A stretch of DNA of 64,000 bases. It comes from Syntrophomonas wolfei subsp. methylbutyratica. GTDB taxonomy: Bacteria; Bacillota; Syntrophomonadia; Syntrophomonadales; Syntrophomonadaceae. Within the stretch, counting starts at the first letter, position 1. Every line of letters begins with the position of its first letter. The stretch lies in NCBI RefSeq assembly GCF_001570625.1, contig NZ_BBQT01000004.1:124001-188000 (forward strand), written 5' to 3'. Positions 60,279 through 64,000 of the stretch are shown here, one piece after another. The position numbers were made by a program, and so were the translations under genes. The notes beneath the pieces were generated by a model that was not told where the DNA came from, made no database searches, and was given only the letters and a program-made list of their open reading frames with translations.

Positions 60279-61484
60279 ATGCTGGTAAATGCGGAAGACA
60301 AGATTGGCGATATCTTGAAAAATTATCCCGAATTGTATGAGCTATTCTGGGAGAGCGGATTTAATTACAATTCTGCGGCAGAGTTAGTGAACTCATTAGG
60401 AAAAGATACCATGTTGCGTACAGTTTTAACGGTAAAAGGCCTGAATGCAGAACTCTTCATTAATATGATAAATTCCAGGATTGGCGATGGCTGTCAAATG
60501 GAGGGACTGCAATATGATTATTATAATCCGGATCGGCCGGTAAACCTGCTGGTGAAAACGGCGTGTGCGGTTAGTGAGCATTTTAAGGAAGAGTTGATGG
60601 AGACGGTAAAGGCCCGCCAAAAGCTAACGGGAGAGATACCCAATGTATTTATTGTAGATGGTTGTCATGCCCCGCATGAATTTGAAAATTTTCATGATAG
60701 CGAGAGTATCGATAAATTGCCGGATATTATAATGTCAATGTCTTTTGACGAGATATATGATAAGCGTTTCATAGATAAGTATGTAAGCCAGGGATATTTT
60801 ACCAGTGTATTGGATGCCAGGCAGGGGAATCTGCAGGAATATATGGATGATAGTTATACCCTGAATGCGGGGCTGGCTATGGTTTTTCTAATAGATGAGA
60901 AAAAACTGGGGGATTTGCCCCAACCCAAAAAATGGGGAGATTTGCTTGATCCTATTTATGAAAACAGCATAATTGCCTTTGGAGACGAGGCTAAAGGGAT
61001 ATTTGAGTATCCCTTATATTATTTTTATAAAGAATTTGGGATGGAAAGCATGGAAAAGCTAGCCCGTAATGTAAAGGGGATTTATCATGCCGCCAAAGCG
61101 GCCAGAATGGCAGGTACTAACAGCCGGGAAGCGGGCGCTATATACTATATGCCTTTGACCTTTGCCCAGCTTTGTGAAAACAAAGGTGTTTCCATAGTTC
61201 TCCCTGAAGATGGGGCTCTAATAATCCCCATCGCTTTTCTGGTTAAGAAGGATAAAGTTAAGGAGTTGGATTATCTCGTTGATCTAGTGTCAAACACTTA
61301 TGGACAAATGTGTGCTGATATTAATGCAGCCGTATTTAATGCCAGTATTGAAAGTAAGATTCCTGAAGGAGCAAAGCTTAAATGGTTGGGCTGGGATTAT
61401 ATAAGGTCACATGATATTCCGGCTCTAGGGGAGAAATTGCATGAAGAATTTCATAAAAGCTGGGACAAAAAACAAAAATCATAA
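60279..61484 (+). CDS. Cytosolic binding-fold protein with DUF1858-like N-terminus
   Basis: 401 residues with no signal peptide. Residues ~1-65 (DKIGDILKNYPELYELFWES...VKGLNAELFINMINSRI) fit the DUF1858/ScdA-N helical pattern: I...L..YPE....G...., ending GL....L...LN. The rest resembles an ABC Fe3+-type binding protein (IIMSMSFDEIYDKRFIDKYV, KKWGDLLDPIYENSIIAFGD, IYHAAKAARMAGTNSREAGA), yet it lacks an export signal, so it would work inside the cell. Cys at GDGCQMEG, KTACAVSE and VDGCHAPHEF could bind metal. ATG 60279 follows GAGGAGTGATTGGC. The downstream ATPase shares the N-terminal module. Confidence 0.75.
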   Translation: MLVNAEDKIGDILKNYPELYELFWESGFNYNSAAELVNSLGKDTMLRTVLTVKGLNAELFINMINSRIGDGCQMEGLQYDYYNPDRPVNLLVKTACAVSEHFKEELMETVKARQKLTGEIPNVFIVDGCHAPHEFENFHDSESIDKLPDIIMSMSFDEIYDKRFIDKYVSQGYFTSVLDARQGNLQEYMDDSYTLNAGLAMVFLIDEKKLGDLPQPKKWGDLLDPIYENSIIAFGDEAKGIFEYPLYYFYKEFGMESMEKLARNVKGIYHAAKAARMAGTNSREAGAIYYMPLTFAQLCENKGVSIVLPEDGALIIPIAFLVKKDKVKELDYLVDLVSNTYGQMCADINAAVFNASIESKIPEGAKLKWLGWDYIRSHDIPALGEKLHEEFHKSWDKKQKS

Positions 61485-61497
61485 GGAAGTGTAATAG

Positions 61498-62181
61498 TTG
61501 AAAATAGTTACGGTCTCCGGGCCGCCCTCATCAGGGAAGACTTCGGTCATAATTAAAACCATAGAATACCTGAAAAAAGACCAACTGGAGATAGGCGTAG
61601 TTAAATTTGACAGTTTATCAACCTATGATGATGAAATGTATAAAAAATTAGGGGTGAAAGTGAAAGTCGGCCTTTCCGGCAATCTTTGTCCGGATCATTA
61701 TTACATGACCAATATAGAAGATAGTGTTAAGTGGGGGATTAGTGAAAAGCTGGATATGCTTATAAGTGAAAGTGCCGGCTTATGCAACCGCTGTTCTCCA
61801 CATATACGAGATGTATTGGCCATATGCGTTATAGATAATTTATCCGGTATAAACACTCCTAAAAAAATCGGGCCTATGTTAAGGCTGGCGGATATTGTGG
61901 TAATAACCAAAGGGGATATAGTATCGCAGGCGGAACGGGAAGTATTTGCCTTTAGAGCCAAACAATCCAGTCCCAGGGCTTCTATAATTTTCATAAATGG
62001 CATAACCGGTCAGGGGGCCTATGATTTGAGCCTGCGCCTGAAAGAAGCTAATGACTATGAAAGTGTTATAGATAAAAAACTGAGATTCTCGATGCCCGCG
62101 GCAGTGTGTTCCTATTGTACGGGAGAGATAAGAATAGGGGAAAAGTATCAGACTGGCAATATAAAGAAAATAAAGCTCTAG
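61498..62181 (+). CDS. Cys-rich P-loop GTPase, HypB/UreG/CobW-like
   Basis: 227 residues. Walker A VSGPPSSGKTSVIIKT at the N-terminus, IGVVKFDSLSTYDDE, ISESAGLCNRCSPHIRD (where HypB/UreG have the switch region), a guanine-type VVITKGDIVSQAERE, and a C-terminal CSYCTGEIRIGEKYQTGNIK. Two CxxC pairs suggest metal or Fe-S binding. Relatives are metallochaperones for Ni, Co or Zn. TTG 61498 has AAGGAAGTGTAATAG upstream and starts 13 bases after the binding-fold protein, so the genes are cotranscribed. Confidence 0.8.
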   Translation: MKIVTVSGPPSSGKTSVIIKTIEYLKKDQLEIGVVKFDSLSTYDDEMYKKLGVKVKVGLSGNLCPDHYYMTNIEDSVKWGISEKLDMLISESAGLCNRCSPHIRDVLAICVIDNLSGINTPKKIGPMLRLADIVVITKGDIVSQAEREVFAFRAKQSSPRASIIFINGITGQGAYDLSLRLKEANDYESVIDKKLRFSMPAAVCSYCTGEIRIGEKYQTGNIKKIKL

Positions 62182-62197
62182 TTATGAAAGGAGTAGA

Positions 62198-63211
62198 ATG
62201 TTGGCAAAAGAAGATCTGGCTTCATTTAAGCTGGGAGAACTATTGGCACAATATGACTATGCCAGAGATTTTTTTATATCCATTGGTATAAATGATATTG
62301 ATAGCAACCGCAGCTTAAAGGATTTTGCCGGGGATATAAATCAGGAACTGCTGGAAGATGCCGGTCTTAATGGAGAGCAGTTAATAACCAACTTCCTGGC
62401 ATTTATCGATAAAATGGAAACGTTAAAAAAAAGCTCCTGTAATATCGTGGAATCAATAACGATAATAGGCGGTAATGATAAGTTTGGCCAGGAGGAAAAC
62501 ATTAAACTGGAATTAAAAGTAGGAGAAGTAATATCGATAGTAGGACCTACCGGTTCGGGGAAAAGCAGGTTGCTGGCTGATATAGAATGCCTGGCGCAGA
62601 GGGATACTCCTACCAATAGACAGATTTTGCTCAATGGAGAGATTCCGGATATGAATAGGAGGTTTTCCATTGAGAATAAGCTGGTTGCTCAATTGTCCCA
62701 GAACATGAATTTTGTAATGGATCTCTCGGTTAATGATTTCATAAAGCTGCATGCCGAAAGTAGAATGATTGACCATGTCGAAAAAGTAGTGCAGGAGATA
62801 GTAAAATGTGCTAACGAGCTGGCCGGGGAAAAGTTTACCCGGGATACCCCGCTTACGCAATTGAGCGGAGGACAATCGCGGGCCTTGATGATAGCGGACA
62901 CCGCTCTTCTAAGTCTTTCTCCTATTGTGCTTATTGATGAAATTGAAAATGCCGGTATAGATAGAAAAAAGGCCATCGAGTTGTTGCTTAAAGAAGAGAA
63001 GCTGGTTTTGATTTCCACTCATGACCCGGTATTGGCCCTTATGGGAGATAAAAGACTGGTTATAAAAAATGGGGGAATCCATAAAATTATTGTCTTATCC
63101 GAGCAGGAAAAACAGTATATCGATGTTTTAGAAAAGATAGATAAAAAAATGCTGCAGATAAGAAGCCATTTGAGAAACGGCGGGGTAATAGACGAAAGTA
63201 TAACGAGATGA
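62198..63211 (+). CDS. ABC-type ATPase with DUF1858-like N-terminus
   Basis: 337 residues. The first ~75 (FKLGELLAQYDYARDFFISI...AGLNGEQLITNFLAFI) resemble the N-terminal module of the binding-fold protein two genes upstream. The ABC domain is complete: VGPTGSGKSRLLADI, Q-loop VAQLSQNMNF, signature LTQLSGGQSRALMIAD, Walker B PIVLIDEIENAGIDR, H-loop LISTHDPVLALMG. No transmembrane partner is encoded nearby, so it may power a cytosolic assembly or insertion step rather than transport. ATG 62198 has AAAGGAGTAGA. It starts 16 bases after the GTPase. Confidence 0.88.
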   Translation: MLAKEDLASFKLGELLAQYDYARDFFISIGINDIDSNRSLKDFAGDINQELLEDAGLNGEQLITNFLAFIDKMETLKKSSCNIVESITIIGGNDKFGQEENIKLELKVGEVISIVGPTGSGKSRLLADIECLAQRDTPTNRQILLNGEIPDMNRRFSIENKLVAQLSQNMNFVMDLSVNDFIKLHAESRMIDHVEKVVQEIVKCANELAGEKFTRDTPLTQLSGGQSRALMIADTALLSLSPIVLIDEIENAGIDRKKAIELLLKEEKLVLISTHDPVLALMGDKRLVIKNGGIHKIIVLSEQEKQYIDVLEKIDKKMLQIRSHLRNGGVIDESITR

Positions 63212-63303
63212 AGTCTGAAAGAAACTCTTTCATGATGTTATGCGCCTCAAGGAAGGAATGGTTATAAGTCTGAAAGAAACTCTTTCATGATGTTATGCGC
63301 CTC
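63211..63303 (+). repeat. 38-bp direct repeat, two copies
   Basis: AAGTCTGAAAGAAACTCTTT...GATGTTATGCGCCTC occurs at 63211-63248 and 63266-63303, a 55-base period. Each copy holds the small inverted repeat GAAAG/CTTTC. The first copy begins at the last base of the ATPase stop codon; the second runs straight into the glmM fragment. This looks like a rearrangement scar. Confidence 0.9.
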
Positions 63304-63380
63304 CCCAATTACTGGTTAACCCGCGTTTGGGAAAACAAGGATAAAACCCTGGCTCATCCTCTGGTGCGGGAAGCCCTCAA
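63303..63380 (+). pseudogene. Fragment of glmM (3' part)
   Basis: CCCCAATTACTGGTTAACCC onward matches glmM 54814-54890 with five substitutions and one inserted base over 77 aligned positions, counted by eye. It would encode LLVNxRxENKDKxLAHPLVxEAL, but the insertion breaks the frame and there is no start. It is a non-functional partial duplication. Confidence 0.92.
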
Positions 63381-63554
63381 CTCCATTGTTTGGCCAGGTT
63401 TTATTTTACTGTTTAAAAGTTTTTGGAACTGTGGTATTATTCTTTGTATGGAATTTTGCAATAAACCAGTAGAGTTATAATTACAGTAGCAAGGATAGCA
63501 ATGTTTTACCCAAGTTTAGTAATATTATTACAGGTAGTACGGAGTATTGTTTAA

Positions 63555-64000
63555 ATGGATGTCTTGGTAACACTTATACCAATAATCGCAGTTTTAGCTT
63601 TACTGGTTTTTGCCAGATGTGCTGCTGACCTCAGTGGTTTGGCAGGATGGGTACTCGTAGTCCTGGTGGCTATGTTTTATTTTGATACCCCGCTGGAGGT
63701 AGCCTTAACTGCCAGCCTGGCCGGTATCATAGCTTCATTTCCCGTTTCTCTCATGGTTGCCACCTCTATTTTGCAAATCACCTTCCTTGAATCTACGGGA
63801 GCGTTGAAGAGGATTGTGGTTTTTGTCAAGACCATAGCCAAAAGCAACCAATGTGTACAGATAATGATAATTAATATGGGAATAGGGACTCTGCTGGTGG
63901 CTGTAGGAGCAACCCCGGTTTCTATTCTACCCCCGATTATGGTAGCCCTGGGCTACTCCACTTTTGTAGCGGTGGCCCTGCCTGCTCTGGGCTTCGATTC
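63555..64000 (+). CDS. LctP-family permease, N-terminal part
   Basis: Open from ATG 63555 to the right edge (148 codons). Hydrophobic, multi-spanning: VTLIPIIAVLALLVFARCAA, LEVALTASLAGIIASFPVSL, FLESTGALKRIVVFVKTIAK and GATPVSILPPIMVALGYSTF. The ESGALxxI and GxxTPxxxxPxxVALG-like patterns match the lactate/glycolate permease family (LctP, about 500 residues in full). A spaced GGAG (63541) precedes it. It lies after the glmM fragment, so it may not belong to the upstream cluster. Confidence 0.85.
   Translation, partial: MDVLVTLIPIIAVLALLVFARCAADLSGLAGWVLVVLVAMFYFDTPLEVALTASLAGIIASFPVSLMVATSILQITFLESTGALKRIVVFVKTIAKSNQCVQIMIINMGIGTLLVAVGATPVSILPPIMVALGYSTFVAVALPALGFD

Noticed and set aside
63211-63303. 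Possible CRISPR from the two 38-bp repeats
   Set aside because: Only two units with a 17-base gap, no further repeats, no cas genes.
63295-63480. 61-residue ORF at the glmM fragment
   Set aside because: Its similarity to GlmM is from the duplicated fragment; frame is shifted and the ORF has no start signal.

Overview
The window looks like chromosome of a low-to-moderate GC, Gram-positive, anaerobic member of the Clostridia. The gene content (T-box leader, glmS-type ribozyme, CdaA-CdaR-GlmM block, SpoIID-like protein, acyl-CoA dehydrogenase with FixABCX-type electron-transfer proteins) resembles syntrophic fatty-acid oxidisers of the Syntrophomonas type. That assignment is inference from content and was not checked by search. 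No rRNA, tRNA, CRISPR array, prophage or complete insertion sequence was seen.

Layout. 0-6.5 kb: two tandem chemotaxis receptors (the first cut by the window edge), two tiny membrane ORFs, a frameshifted HD-GYP phosphodiesterase and a large orphan protein. 6.5-19.8 kb: a T-box-controlled branched-chain amino acid operon, ilvE-ilvD-ilvB-ilvN-ilvC-leuA-leuC-leuD-leuB-cimA. The cimA gene suggests isoleucine made from pyruvate via citramalate. 20-26.6 kb: sugar-nucleotide transferase, flavoprotein, MoxR ATPase and CoxE-like VWA protein. 26.8-30.7 kb: a four-PAS histidine kinase, a stand-alone receiver and a receiver/HD-GYP protein. 30.7-37.1 kb: crotonase-fold protein, MarR regulator, acyl-CoA dehydrogenase, FixC, FixX, EtfB and EtfA, which fits oxidation of an acyl-CoA with electrons passed to membrane quinone. 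37.5-41.7 kb: small membrane and housekeeping genes. 41.8-46.6 kb: branched-chain amino acid ABC transporter (LivJ-H-M-G, no LivF) ending in an EamA-type permease. 46.8-56.8 kb: SpoIID-like lipoprotein, TrmL, a 58-residue ferredoxin, thiamine pyrophosphokinase, CdaA-CdaR-flavoprotein-GlmM, then a glmS-type ribozyme in front of a GlmS that lacks the glutaminase half. 57.3-58.4 kb: GT-D-like protein. 59-63.2 kb: an unusual four-gene cluster (lipoprotein binding protein, cytosolic binding-fold protein, Cys-rich P-loop GTPase, ABC ATPase with no permease). 63.5 kb to the edge: start of a lactate-permease-family protein.

Repeats are a main feature. Family C has eight copies of a 230-375 bp MITE-like element with terminal inverted repeats and short flanking duplications, at 12.1, 20.4, 24.9, 37.1, 40.7, 49.1, 55.1 and 58.5 kb. 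Four C copies carry two copies each of a smaller ~50 bp module (D), placed at different internal sites; D also occurs inside another repeat (family B, three copies). Family A is a set of five GGGGAC-type palindromes. A 77-bp piece of glmM is duplicated at 63.3 kb.

The best candidates for something undescribed are the 59-63 kb cluster, in which two different proteins share a DUF1858-like N-terminal module; the GATase-less GlmS behind a ribozyme with an altered cleavage-site sequence; and the nested C/D repeat system.
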